Below are positions 1-8,723 of a DNA stretch of 64,000 bases, one piece after another; the first letter of the stretch is position 1, and each line of letters starts with the position of its first letter. The DNA comes from CAZBWP01 sp964630265 (lineage in GTDB: Bacteria; Pseudomonadota; Alphaproteobacteria; Rhodospirillales; Defluviicoccaceae). The notes under the pieces were generated by a model, which was not told the DNA's origin, made no database searches, and was given only the letters and a program-made list of their open reading frames with translations. The stretch covers positions 1 to 64,000 of the forward strand of contig CAZVRW010000005.1 in the NCBI GenBank assembly GCA_964630265.1. The letters run 5' to 3'. The position numbers and the translations under genes were made by a program.

Positions 1-527
1 AGCAGGGTGATGGTGCTGGCCAGCGCGCTGCCCTTGAGCATCAGGATGATCTCGTTGCCGTAGGCCGGCAACGCGATGCGGAACGCCCGCGGCAGAATGA
101 TGCGGCGGTAGGCGAGCGCTTTCGACATGCCGAACGCCTTGGTCGCCTCGACTTCGCCGGCCGGCACGGCGAGGATGGCGCCCCGCAGGATCTCCCCGGT
201 GTAGGCGGCAGTGTTCAGCGAGAACGCGATGATGGCGCACCAATAGGGCTCGCGCAGGATCGGCCACAGGACGCTCTCGCGCACCGTCACGAACTGCCCA
301 AGACCGTAGTAGATGAGGAAGATCTGTACGAGCAGCGGCGTGCCGCGGAAGAAAAAGATGTATCCGTAGGCCGGCAGGTTGAGCCACGGCCGCGGCGAGA
401 CGCGCATCAGCGCCAGCGGCACGGCGATCGTCGCCCCCACCAGCAGCGAAACTACCACCAGCTCGACGGTGGTGAGCGTTGCGATGAGCAGCCGCGGCAG
501 GTGGTCGATGATGACTTGGAAGTCCAT
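1..527 (-). CDS. Polar amino-acid ABC transporter permease, HisM/ArtM type (partial at left edge)
   Basis: Inner-membrane permease of an ABC importer for polar amino acids. The ATG at 527 opens a reading frame that stays open to base 1 (about 175 codons), so the C-terminus lies outside the window. The visible part begins MDFQVIIDHLP and has several hydrophobic segments. It carries the EAA loop that docks on the ATPase (EATKAFGMSKALAYRRIILP), followed by a conserved Pro/Gly stretch. It is the last visible gene of a four-gene operon (binding protein, ATPase, HisQ-like and HisM-like permease) and starts 14 bp after the HisQ-like gene ends. The family is clear. The substrate (Arg/Lys/ornithine/His or similar) cannot be fixed from sequence alone. 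Confidence 0.9.
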   Translation of the reverse strand, partial: MDFQVIIDHLPRLLIATLTTVELVVVSLLVGATIAVPLALMRVSPRPWLNLPAYGYIFFFRGTPLLVQIFLIYYGLGQFVTVRESVLWPILREPYWCAIIAFSLNTAAYTGEILRGAILAVPAGEVEATKAFGMSKALAYRRIILPRAFRIALPAYGNEIILMLKGSALASTITL

Positions 528-541
528 GCGCCGACGCCCGC

Positions 542-1237
542 CTAGGCCCGCGCGCGCGCCAGGCCGCGCGACGCCCGCCGCTCGGCCCAGTGCACGGCCG
601 TCGAGGCGACGGCCGTCATCAGCAGATAGAGGACCGCGGCGACGAGGTAGAAGGTGAACGGCTCCTTGGTGAAGCCGACGGCGATCTGCGACTTGCGCAT
701 CAGTTCTTCGAGACCGATCACCGAGACGAGCGAGGTATCCTTCAGCAACACCAGGAACAGATTGCCGAGGCCGGGCAACGCCACCCGCCAGACCTGCGGC
801 AGCATCACCCGCCGGAACGCCAGCCGCCGCCCCATGCCGAAGGCGCGCGCCGCCTCGATCTGGCCCCTCGGGATGGCGAGAATGGCGCCGCGGAAGACCT
901 CCGTGGCATAGGCGCCGAAGGTAAGGCCGAGGGCGATGACGCCGGCGGCGAACGGCCCGAGTTCGACGAAGCCGTCGTGGCCGAGCCAGCCGGCCGCGGC
1001 GGTCAGCACGCCCGACGATCCGAAATAGATGATCAGCACGACCAGCAGTTCCGGCAGGCCTCGGATCACGGTGGTGTAGGCCTCGCCGATGACCTTGAGG
1101 ACGCCGATCCCAGAGAGCTTGGCGCCGGCGCCGAGCAAGCCCAGCACCAGGCCGACGCCGAGCGCCGAGACGGCCAGCAGCACCGTGACGCCGGCGCCCA
1201 GCAGCAGCGACGGGCCGAAACCCTGCAGGTCGATCAT
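542..1237 (-). CDS. Polar amino-acid ABC transporter permease, HisQ type
   Basis: Second permease of the importer, 231 aa, the usual size for HisQ/ArtQ. It probably forms a heterodimer with the HisM-like protein in the inner membrane. The chosen start gives MIDLQGFGPSLLLGAG, with the first membrane segment immediately following. Longer in-frame extensions would run into the upstream ATPase gene. The EAA loop (EAARAFGMGRRLAFRRVMLP) is near residue 150, and about five transmembrane segments are evident. The gene starts 10 bp after the ATPase stop, which suggests translational coupling. Confidence 0.92.
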   Translation of the reverse strand: MIDLQGFGPSLLLGAGVTVLLAVSALGVGLVLGLLGAGAKLSGIGVLKVIGEAYTTVIRGLPELLVVLIIYFGSSGVLTAAAGWLGHDGFVELGPFAAGVIALGLTFGAYATEVFRGAILAIPRGQIEAARAFGMGRRLAFRRVMLPQVWRVALPGLGNLFLVLLKDTSLVSVIGLEELMRKSQIAVGFTKEPFTFYLVAAVLYLLMTAVASTAVHWAERRASRGLARARA

Positions 1238-1247
1238 GGCGCCCGCA

Positions 1248-2060
1248 TCACAGATGGTTGGCGAGGAACTGGCGGCAGCGGTCCGTCGACGGGTTGGTGA
1301 ACACCGTGGACGGCGGCCCCTGTTCCAGGATGCGCCCCTCGTGCAGGAACACCACATCGGTGGAGACGTCGCGGGCGAAGCGCATCTCGTGGGTGACCAC
1401 CAGCATCGTCCGCCCCTCCTCTGCCAGCCGCCGCATGACCCCCAGCACCTCACCCACCAGTTCCGGGTCGAGCGCCGATGTCGGCTCGTCGAACAGCATC
1501 ACCTCCGGTTCCATGGCCAGCGCCCGGGCGATCGCGGCGCGCTGCTGCTGGCCGCCGGACAGCTGGCTCGGGTAGAGGTCGCGCTTTTCGACGATACCGA
1601 CCTTGACGAGCAGCGCCTCGGCGCGCGCCACGGCCTCGCGGCGCGGCACCTTCAGCACGTGGATCGGCGCCTCGATGACGTTGTCCAGGATCGTCATGTG
1701 CGACCAGAGATTGAAGCTCTGGAAGACGAAACCGATGCGCGAGCGGAGCCGGGCGATCTGCTTCTGGTTGCCGGCGACGAGGCCGCCGCCGCGCGACGCC
1801 TTCAGCACGATCTGCTCGCCGCCGACGCGGATGCGCCCTTGTTCGGGCGCCTCCAGCAGGTTGATGCAGCGGAGCAACGTGCTCTTGCCCGAGCCGCTGG
1901 CGCCGATGATCGAGATGACGTCGCCGCGGCGCGCGGTGAGGGAGACTCCCTTCAGCACCTCGATGGAATCGAAGCGCTTGTGGATGTCCTCGATCTCCAG
2001 CGCCGCCGGCGCCGGCGCACCGCGATCGGCGGCCTCTCTCGGCGTCGGTCCGCTCCCCAT
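1248..2060 (-). CDS. Polar amino-acid ABC transporter ATP-binding protein, HisP/GlnQ type
   Basis: Cytoplasmic ATPase of the importer, 270 aa. Visible motifs are the Walker A GASGSGKST near residue 53, the Q-loop in FVFQSFNLWSHMT, the signature LSGGQQQRAAIARAL, the Walker B VMLFDEPTSALDPE and the switch His in VVTHEM. The phrase FQSFNLWSHMTILDNVIEAP is typical of the HisP/GlnQ/ArtP subfamily. A short polar N-terminal extension (about 20 aa) precedes the domain. The ATG at 2060 overlaps the binding-protein stop by one base (TGATG), so the genes are translationally coupled. Confidence 0.95.
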   Translation of the reverse strand: MGSGPTPREAADRGAPAPAALEIEDIHKRFDSIEVLKGVSLTARRGDVISIIGASGSGKSTLLRCINLLEAPEQGRIRVGGEQIVLKASRGGGLVAGNQKQIARLRSRIGFVFQSFNLWSHMTILDNVIEAPIHVLKVPRREAVARAEALLVKVGIVEKRDLYPSQLSGGQQQRAAIARALAMEPEVMLFDEPTSALDPELVGEVLGVMRRLAEEGRTMLVVTHEMRFARDVSTDVVFLHEGRILEQGPPSTVFTNPSTDRCRQFLANHL

Positions 2061-2806
2061 CAGTAGATGCTGAAGGGGAAGTATTTCTTGTTGATCTCGG
2101 CGTAGGTGCCGTCAGCGATGATCACCGCCAGCGCCGCATTGAGCCGGTCGCGCAGCGCCGTGTCCTCCTTGCGCACGGCGATGCCGATCTTGTCGTCGAT
2201 GTCCACCTCGTTGCCGGCCAGCGTGAAGCCTTCGCCATCCTTGGTGGCGAGCCAATTGTAGGCGGGCAGAAAATCCGAAAGCACGGCATTCACCCGGCCG
2301 GTGGCAAGATCGAGGAAGGCGTTCTCCTGCGTGTCGTAGAGGCGGATGTCTACGCGATGGGCGAGGTTGTCCTCCAGCCACTGGGCGGCGATGGTCGCGC
2401 GCTGCGCGCCGATGATCAGGCCATCGACCTGGCGCGGATCCGCATACGCGCCATCACGGGCGACAAAACGCAGCTTGTTTGAATAGTAGGGGTTGGTGAA
2501 CGCCACCGCGCGCTGGCGTTCCTCGGTGATCGACATGCTGGCGACGATGGCGTCGTACTTGCGCGCCAGCAGCCCAGGGATGATGCCGTCCCAGTCCTGC
2601 GTCACGAACTCGCACTCGACGCCCATCTCCCGGCACAGCGCCCGGGCGATATCGATATCGAAGCCGAAGACGCGGCCGCGCGCGTCGATCTGATTGAACG
2701 GCGGATAGGCGCCTTCCGTGCCGATCCGGAGCTTTTCCGCGGCACTCGCGGGAACCGCAAGCGCGAGGCCGAGCGCCAAGGCGACCACCAGCCTGAAAAC
2801 CTTCAT
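2060..2806 (-). CDS. Periplasmic polar amino-acid binding protein, HisJ/ArgT family
   Basis: Periplasmic substrate receptor of the importer, 248 aa. The start at 2806 is chosen because it is preceded by GGGAGA at good spacing and begins a classical signal peptide (MKVFRLVVALALGLALAVPASA, cleaved after ASA). A longer in-frame start at 2902 would bury that signal. The mature protein opens with EKLRIGTEGAYPPFN and contains FGFDIDIARALC and DAIVASMSITEERQ, hallmarks of solute-binding protein family 3. First gene of the operon and therefore nearest the promoter. Substrate inferred as a basic or polar amino acid by family only. Confidence 0.93.
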   Translation of the reverse strand: MKVFRLVVALALGLALAVPASAAEKLRIGTEGAYPPFNQIDARGRVFGFDIDIARALCREMGVECEFVTQDWDGIIPGLLARKYDAIVASMSITEERQRAVAFTNPYYSNKLRFVARDGAYADPRQVDGLIIGAQRATIAAQWLEDNLAHRVDIRLYDTQENAFLDLATGRVNAVLSDFLPAYNWLATKDGEGFTLAGNEVDIDDKIGIAVRKEDTALRDRLNAALAVIIADGTYAEINKKYFPFSIY

Positions 2807-2943
2807 TGTCGTCTCCCATTCACGGGTTGTGTGCGGTGATGTCATGGCGGCACTTTCGGTCGGCACAGGATCACGCGTCAAGACCGGAAACCCCGCGTTC
2901 ATCTTCGGCGTCTCGGGTCGTTACGACGGGTGGCGCGCGACGA

Positions 2944-3147
2944 TCAATCCGGGGAGGCGTCCTCGCCGGCGGTCGGGGGGCGCGACGCTTTGCCAGGGGC
3001 GAGCGCGAATGCGGCGGCAAGCCAAGTGATGACGCCCGCGATCACCGCGCCGACAAGCGAAACGTCCCCTGCGAGGAGGGCGACAAACGCAACAAAGAGG
3101 GCGGCGCACGGCGCGAAGACGCGCCGAAATTTGATGATGTACGTCAT
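2944..3147 (-). CDS. Small two-helix membrane protein, hypothetical
   Basis: A 67-aa protein beginning MTYIIKFRRVFAPCAAL. Two hydrophobic stretches (residues about 10-27 and 30-50) are separated by a short GDVSLVG turn, and the tail is charged (ending EDASPD). A longer in-frame start at 3237 exists, but its extra 30 residues are polar and arginine-rich, so the internal ATG at 3147 is preferred. The ribosome-binding site is weak. It sits upstream of the amino-acid importer on the same strand. The amphipathic Lys/Arg-rich start and tidy topology support a real gene, but no function can be assigned. Confidence 0.5.
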   Translation of the reverse strand: MTYIIKFRRVFAPCAALFVAFVALLAGDVSLVGAVIAGVITWLAAAFALAPGKASRPPTAGEDASPD

Positions 3148-3627
3148 CGCCGGCCGATCCGCCGGTGGCGTGTCGCCGCGCGCATGGTTGGCCCTTTCCT
3201 TGCCATCATTGAACCTTGCATTGAGCCTTGCCGTCATTAGGCCCGCCCCGGCGACGGCGGCCGAGTGGGATCGGATTGATCACCGGACGGCAGCTTAGCG
3301 TGCCTTGTCGCCACGGGGAATGAAGCAACCGCGCGAGCCGCCGGCTTTTCGGCGAAGCTGCCTGCGCGGACTGTCGGCTGCCGCCGACGCCGGTGTTTGG
3401 TGTCGCAGGCGCTGCCGTTTGCCCTGAAAACTGGCATTCGGCATGCGCTTCGGATACCGTCCGGAGTTGTGCCCGCCGTTCGCTGCCATCGGCGCTGCAC
3501 GGTTTATTAACTCGCACCAAGCAATTTTGGGGCCCAGCCAAGACCCAATTGGGGGCATTGGATTGATGACGGTCGGTATGGCGTCGAACCAGGATCGTCA
3601 GCCGCCACCACGAACGGTTGATCATTG
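3148..3627. other. Intergenic region without a recognisable gene
   Basis: About 480 bases between the small membrane protein (minus) and the type I secretion operon (plus). Only short, compositionally unconvincing reading frames occur on either strand. The right half (about 3500-3560) is locally richer in A+T and probably holds the promoter of the secretion operon, but no confident -35/-10 pair stands out. No tRNA, riboswitch or repeat was recognised. Confidence 0.5.
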
Positions 3628-5388
3628 ATGGCCAAGTCCAACACATCGTCGTTGCGTGCCGCCCTGACGGAATGCCGGTCCGGCTTTGTCTTCGTCGGCG
3701 TATTCAGCCTGTTCATCAACGTGCTGGTCCTGACCTCGCCGATCTACATGATGCAGACGTTCGATCGGGTGCTGTCCAGCGGCCGTGTCGAGACGCTGAT
3801 CTACCTGACGCTGATCGCTGGCATCGCGGTGCTGGTCATGGGCTTGCTGGAGATGATCCGCGGGCGGCTGCTGCACCGCATGAGCCGCTGGCTCGGCCGG
3901 CGCCTCGCGCCCGAGTTGATCACCACCAGCATGGCCGCCACGCGGTTCGGCATTCACAGCGGCGCGCAGCCGCTGCGCGATTTGCAGACAATCCGCGGGT
4001 TCATGTCTAGTCCTGCGGTCAACACGGTCTTCGACTCCCCTTGGGTGCCGATCTTCCTCACCGTCATCTACCTGATGCACGAACTACTCGGCATGATCGC
4101 CATCGGCGCGGCGGTGGTGCTGTTCAGCATTGCGCTGCTCAACGAGATCCTGTCGCGCCAGGCGCTGAAGCAGGCGGGCCAGATGGGCATCGCCAACATG
4201 CAACACGCCGACTCGGCGATGCGCAACGCCGAGGTATTCCACGCCATGGGCATGCTGCCGGGCTTCCTGCGCAGTTGGGCCGACCGCGACACCGCGGCGC
4301 TCGACCTGCAGGTGCGCGCCGGCGATCTGAATGCCAACCTCGTCGGTTTCTCCAAGTTCGTGCGCATGTTCGTCCAGATCCTCATCCTCGGCGCCGGCGC
4401 CTACCTGGTGCTCCAGGCGGAGCTGAGTTCGGGCGGCATGATCGCCGCGTCGATCCTGCTCGGCCGAGCCCTCGCCCCCATCGAGCAGGCGATCGGCGCC
4501 TGGAAGAGCATGGTCTCGGTGCGTGACGCCTACGGCCGGCTGAAGACCCTCGTCGACAAGATCCCGAGCGCCGGCGAGCCGATGCCACTGCCGACGCCGG
4601 TCGGAAGGGTGGATTGCGAACAGGTGGTATTCGTGCCACCGGGACGCGAGCAACCGGTGCTCAACGGCATCCATTTCACCATCGACGCCGGCGAGGCGCT
4701 GGGGATCATCGGACCATCGGCTTCAGGCAAGACGACGCTCTGCAAGATGCTCGTCGGCACGTGGCGGCCGACCCGCGGACGCGCGCGCCTGGACGGCGCC
4801 GACATCTTCAACTGGCCTGCCGAGCAACTGGGGCCGTTCGTCGGCTACCTGCCGCAGGATGTGGAGCTGTTTTCCGGCAGCGTCCGCGACAACATCGCCC
4901 GCCTCGACCCCGATCCCGACCCACAGCGGGTGGTCGATGCGGCGGCCACCGCCGGCGTCCATGATATGATCCTGCACTTGCCGCATGGCTATGACACGCC
5001 GATCGGCGAGGGTGGCGCCTATCTCTCCGGCGGCCAGCGTCAACGCCTCGGCCTCGCCCGGGCATTGTTCGGCAAACCGAAACTGATCGTCCTCGACGAG
5101 CCCAGCGCCAACCTGGATAGCGAGGGCGAGGATGCCCTTTACAACGCCATTCGCCAAGCCAAGGGGTGGGGTGCCACCGTCATTTTGGTCGCCCATCACG
5201 CCCGCATCCTGAGGCCCGTGGACAAGCTGCTGGTGTTGCGCGAGGGGCGCATGGAACTGTTCGGGCCGCGCGATGAGGTGTTGACGCGGCTGCGGCCGCA
5301 AGCCGTGACCGATCAACGGCAGCGACCGCCGCAGCCGGAAGCCGTCGGCGCGGCCGCACAACCATCGGGAGGGGTTTCGCCGTCATGA
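3628..5388 (+). CDS. Type I secretion ABC transporter (PrtD/HlyB-like permease-ATPase)
   Basis: A 586-aa fusion of a six-helix exporter domain (about residues 15-310) and a nucleotide-binding domain (about 325-560), powering one-step secretion of C-terminally signalled proteins. It lacks the N-terminal C39 peptidase-like domain of HlyB, which fits the PrtD class. Visible motifs: LTSPIYMMQTFDRVL in the first helices, Walker A GPSASGKTT, YLPQDVELFSGSVRDNIAR, signature LSGGQRQRLGLARALF, Walker B LIVLDEPSANLD and the switch HH in LVAHHAR. The ATG at 3628 is preferred over the TTG immediately before it. The 3' end overlaps the membrane-fusion gene (ATGA), so the two form an operon. No substrate or TolC gene is adjacent. 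Confidence 0.93.
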   Translation: MAKSNTSSLRAALTECRSGFVFVGVFSLFINVLVLTSPIYMMQTFDRVLSSGRVETLIYLTLIAGIAVLVMGLLEMIRGRLLHRMSRWLGRRLAPELITTSMAATRFGIHSGAQPLRDLQTIRGFMSSPAVNTVFDSPWVPIFLTVIYLMHELLGMIAIGAAVVLFSIALLNEILSRQALKQAGQMGIANMQHADSAMRNAEVFHAMGMLPGFLRSWADRDTAALDLQVRAGDLNANLVGFSKFVRMFVQILILGAGAYLVLQAELSSGGMIAASILLGRALAPIEQAIGAWKSMVSVRDAYGRLKTLVDKIPSAGEPMPLPTPVGRVDCEQVVFVPPGREQPVLNGIHFTIDAGEALGIIGPSASGKTTLCKMLVGTWRPTRGRARLDGADIFNWPAEQLGPFVGYLPQDVELFSGSVRDNIARLDPDPDPQRVVDAAATAGVHDMILHLPHGYDTPIGEGGAYLSGGQRQRLGLARALFGKPKLIVLDEPSANLDSEGEDALYNAIRQAKGWGATVILVAHHARILRPVDKLLVLREGRMELFGPRDEVLTRLRPQAVTDQRQRPPQPEAVGAAAQPSGGVSPS

Positions 5389-6734
5389 CCTCGCGCGCAC
5401 TCACCATCCCTCAAACCCCGCAACGGGTGCCGCCGGCGCCGCCGCTGCTCTACGACATCCGCAACACCACGCTCATCGGCCTCGTCATCCTGTTGGTCTT
5501 CTTCGCCATCGGCGGCGTCTGGGCGGCAACCTCCAAGCTCTCCGGTGCCGCCATCGCCTCTGGCATGGTCAGTCCGGAAGGTCAGCGCCAGACCGTGCAG
5601 CATCTCGAAGGCGGCATCATCCGCGAGATCCTGGTGCGCGGCGGCGACGTCGTCGAGGCGGGCCAGCCGCTGTATGTGCTCGAGGACGTCATCGCCCAGG
5701 CCGAGGTCGGCACACTCAGGACCCGCCTGCGCGCCCTTGCCGCGACAGAGGCACGGCTACGGGCGGAGCGGGTCGGCGCCGCCGAGATCACCTTCGATCA
5801 CCCGTCGCTGGCGGACCGGACCGATCCCGAGGTGCAGGCGGCAATCCAGCAACAGGTCAACCAACTCAACACGCGGCGCGCCAACACCGAAAGCCGCGAG
5901 GCCATCCTGCAACAGCGCATCGCCCAGTTGGAGCAGCAGATCATCGGCGCCGAGCGGCAGCTTACTGGAGCGCGCCGCCAGAACGAGTTGATCCGCGAAG
6001 AGATCGCGACGGTCGAAGAATTGGTCCGCCAGGGCTATGAACGCCGACCGCGACTGCTCGCGCTGCAGCGCGCCGAAGCCGAATTGATGGGCACCGAGGG
6101 AGAATTGATTTCGCGCATCGCCCGCTCCGAAGAGGCGATCGGTGAAACCAAGCTGCAGATCATCAATCTGACCACGGACCGCGTCGAGGCGATCGACGGC
6201 CAATTATCGGACGTACAGGCGCAGCGCACCGAGGCGGAACAGCGAATCCAGGAGAGCCTCGATCGACTGTCGCGCACCACGATCGTCGCGCCGGTCGCGG
6301 GAACGGTCCTGAACCCGCGGTTCAAGACGCCCGGCGGCGTCATCCGTTCGGGCGAACCGATCCTCGAGATCGTTCCCTCCACCGACGACCTGATCATCGA
6401 CGTGCGGTTGTCGCCACAGGACATCGACCAGGTGCACAGCGGCCTCGACGCGCATGTGACGTTTCCCTCCTATCCGCAGCGGACCGTCCTGCGGATTCCG
6501 GGGGAGGTGTTCTATGTCTCCGCCGACGTGCTGGAGGAAGAGAGGACCGGCATGCCTTACTTTACCGCGAAGATCCGAGTCGACCGCGGGATATTGCGCG
6601 AGCGCGCGCCCGACATCGAACTGATGCCGGGACTGCCGGCCGAGGTCTACATCACCACGACCGAGCGGTCGATGCTCGACTACCTGCTGCAACCCCTGCT
6701 GCAATCGATGGAGCGCGCCTTCCGCGAGGGCTGA
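5385..6734 (+). CDS. Type I secretion periplasmic adaptor (HlyD/PrtE family)
   Basis: Membrane-fusion protein of 449 aa that bridges the ABC exporter to an outer-membrane TolC-type channel. One transmembrane helix lies at residues about 26-48 after a short cytoplasmic N-terminus. A lipoyl half-motif follows (GQRQTVQHLEGGIIREILVR), then a long alpha-helical hairpin rich in Glu/Gln/Arg (about 115-290), the second lipoyl half (TIVAPVAGTVLNP) and a beta-barrel region ending with YITTTERSMLDYLLQPL, typical of the PrtE/HlyD C-terminus. It overlaps the upstream ABC gene by four bases. The secreted substrate must be encoded elsewhere. Confidence 0.92.
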   Translation: MTSRALTIPQTPQRVPPAPPLLYDIRNTTLIGLVILLVFFAIGGVWAATSKLSGAAIASGMVSPEGQRQTVQHLEGGIIREILVRGGDVVEAGQPLYVLEDVIAQAEVGTLRTRLRALAATEARLRAERVGAAEITFDHPSLADRTDPEVQAAIQQQVNQLNTRRANTESREAILQQRIAQLEQQIIGAERQLTGARRQNELIREEIATVEELVRQGYERRPRLLALQRAEAELMGTEGELISRIARSEEAIGETKLQIINLTTDRVEAIDGQLSDVQAQRTEAEQRIQESLDRLSRTTIVAPVAGTVLNPRFKTPGGVIRSGEPILEIVPSTDDLIIDVRLSPQDIDQVHSGLDAHVTFPSYPQRTVLRIPGEVFYVSADVLEEERTGMPYFTAKIRVDRGILRERAPDIELMPGLPAEVYITTTERSMLDYLLQPLLQSMERAFREG

Positions 6735-6771
6735 CGGCGCAACGGCGGCGGTTCTGCGGTTGCAGCCGCAA

Positions 6772-7314
6772 TCAGTCGCCGCTCTTCTCCGCAGCATAGC
6801 GGTCGACGGCTTGGCGGATCAGGTCGAAGGCCTCCTCGGCCTCGCCCCAGCGCTTCACCTCGACCCACTTCCCCTTTTCCAGATCCTTGTAGTGGCCGAA
6901 GAAGTGGGCGAACTGTTCGCGCAGGATGGTCGGCAACTCGCGGTAGGAGGCGATGTCGGCGTAGAAGGGGTGCAGGTCGTCCACGGGCACGGACAGGATC
7001 TTTTCGTCGAGCCCCGCCTCATCCTCCATGATCAGCACGCCGACCGGCCGCGAGCGGATGATCACGCCCGGCGTCACCGGCACCTGGCTCAGCACGGCGG
7101 CATCCACCGGATCGCCATCCTCGGACAGGGTGTGGGGGATGAAGCCATAGTTGAACGGATAGTACATGGCCGTGTGCAGGAACCGGTCGACGAAGATCGC
7201 GCCCGACTCCTTGTCCAGCTCGTACTTGACGGGGTTGCCGCCCAACGGGATTTCGATGACGACGTTGACGTCATAGGGCGGATTCTTGCCGACGGTGATC
7301 TTCGAGAGGTCCAT
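6772..7314 (-). CDS. ppa: Inorganic pyrophosphatase (family I)
   Basis: Soluble Mg-dependent pyrophosphatase hydrolysing PPi to two phosphates, 180 aa, the usual length for bacterial family I. The start MDLSKITVGKNPPYDVNVVIEIP matches the family N-terminus. The signature DGDPVDAAVL supplies metal-binding aspartates, and further active-site acids lie in EDEAGLDEKILSV. It is the last gene of a minus-strand cluster (PfkB kinase, AmpG-like permease, ppa), starting 50 bp after the permease stop. The converging secretion operon ends 37 bp away. Confidence 0.96.
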   Translation of the reverse strand: MDLSKITVGKNPPYDVNVVIEIPLGGNPVKYELDKESGAIFVDRFLHTAMYYPFNYGFIPHTLSEDGDPVDAAVLSQVPVTPGVIIRSRPVGVLIMEDEAGLDEKILSVPVDDLHPFYADIASYRELPTILREQFAHFFGHYKDLEKGKWVEVKRWGEAEEAFDLIRQAVDRYAAEKSGD

Positions 7315-7364
7315 GGGGCTGCCTGCGGTTTCGGGGATCGAAGCGAGCGCCAACCCTAGCACAC

Positions 7365-8723
7365 CTAACCGGCGCCGGGGGAAGCTTCCGCGACGGGGGC
7401 GGTCCGCATCATCCAGGCCAGCAGCACCAGTCCCGGCACGGCGGCAACGGTGGTGAGCGCGAAGAAAGTCGGCCAGTCCACTTGGTCGGCGAGCCAGCCG
7501 GCGCCCGACGACATCACGGTGCGCGAGAAGCCCATGACCGACGACAAGAGCGCGTATTGGGTCGCGGTGTAGTTGACGTTGCAGAGGCTGGTCAGAAAGG
7601 CGACGAAGGCCGTCGTCCCCATTCCAGTGGTCAGGTTCTCCACGGCGACGGTCAACGCCAGGACCGGCACGTTGGCCCCCACCATCGCCTGAACGACGAA
7701 CATCAGGTTGGACGCCGCCATCAGAATGCCGCAGATGAGCAGCCCGCGCATCAGCCCAGTCTGCGTCAGCAAAAGCCCCCCCAACAGCCCCCCGGCAATG
7801 ACGGCGAAGAAGCCGAATAGTTTGTCGACCTCGGCAATAGTCGTCTTGGTGAACCCCAGTTCCAGCAGGAACGGCGTACGCATCACCGACAGCACGGCAT
7901 CGCCGAACTTGTACAGAAAGATAAAGGCGATGATGGTGAACCAGCCACGCCGGCCAATGAACTCCAGCAGCGGACAGATTGCCGACGCGTAGAGCCACGC
8001 CAGCGATTCCGCCAGCGGCTTCGGCAGTTTCTGGTTACGTTCGAGGAACGCCTCCGCCTTGTGCTGATTTTCCAGGGCGGCCGCCAGCAGCGGCCGCGGC
8101 TCGGGATTCAGCAGGATGGTGATCATCCCGACGACCATCGCCAAGGCCAGGACCGTGAACACGACGGACCACGGCATGAGGTCGGCCAACATCAGCCCGC
8201 CGGCGCCGGCGAACAAAAGGCCGATGCGATAGCCGAAGACCAGCGTCGCCGCGCCGGCCGCCGCCTTCGCCTCTTCGAGGATCTCGACCCGGTAGGCGTC
8301 GACCACCACGTCCTGGCAGGCCGACGCGAACGCCGCCGCCGTCGCGAACACCGCGGTCCACAGCACCGCGTCCGCAGGCGGCGAGAAGCCGAGACCGATC
8401 AGCATCAGCAGCACGCCGAGCTGCGCCACGAGCGCCCAGCCGCGCCGCCGCCCGAGACGCTTGGTAAGCCCCGGTAACGGCAGGCGGTCGATGAACGGCG
8501 CGAACAGGAATTTGACGGTGTAGGGCAGGCCGACCAACACGAACAGGCCGATGCCGGTCTTGCTCACCCCGGATTCGGCGAGCCATGCAGTCAAAGGCGC
8601 GCCAACGACAGCGCCATAGGGCAGGCCGCTGACGAAGCCGAGACACACCATGGCGAGGACCCGCCGATCCGCATAGACGCGGGCGGCCGCCTGCCAACCG
8701 GCGAAGCGGCCAGCGGCGGTCAC
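7365..8723 (-). CDS. AmpG-like MFS permease (muropeptide importer family)
   Basis: A 452-aa major facilitator with about twelve membrane segments. The N-terminal half reads like AmpG: GFVSGLPYGAVVGAPLTAWL, PYTVKFLFAPFIDRLP and ACQDVVVDAYRVEIL. AmpG carries GlcNAc-anhydroMurNAc peptides from periplasm to cytoplasm for peptidoglycan recycling. A long cytoplasmic linker (about 210-240) separates the two six-helix bundles. The GTG start at 8723 overlaps the stop of the PfkB kinase (GTGA), showing translational coupling. Substrate assignment is by family. Some members carry other cargo, so I leave the symbol empty. Confidence 0.85.
   Translation of the reverse strand: MTAAGRFAGWQAAARVYADRRVLAMVCLGFVSGLPYGAVVGAPLTAWLAESGVSKTGIGLFVLVGLPYTVKFLFAPFIDRLPLPGLTKRLGRRRGWALVAQLGVLLMLIGLGFSPPADAVLWTAVFATAAAFASACQDVVVDAYRVEILEEAKAAAGAATLVFGYRIGLLFAGAGGLMLADLMPWSVVFTVLALAMVVGMITILLNPEPRPLLAAALENQHKAEAFLERNQKLPKPLAESLAWLYASAICPLLEFIGRRGWFTIIAFIFLYKFGDAVLSVMRTPFLLELGFTKTTIAEVDKLFGFFAVIAGGLLGGLLLTQTGLMRGLLICGILMAASNLMFVVQAMVGANVPVLALTVAVENLTTGMGTTAFVAFLTSLCNVNYTATQYALLSSVMGFSRTVMSSGAGWLADQVDWPTFFALTTVAAVPGLVLLAWMMRTAPVAEASPGAG

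Noticed and set aside
6772..7998. A long minus-strand frame joining pyrophosphatase to upstream sequence
   Set aside because: The upstream part is an out-of-frame shadow of the AmpG-like gene. The pyrophosphatase starts at 7314.
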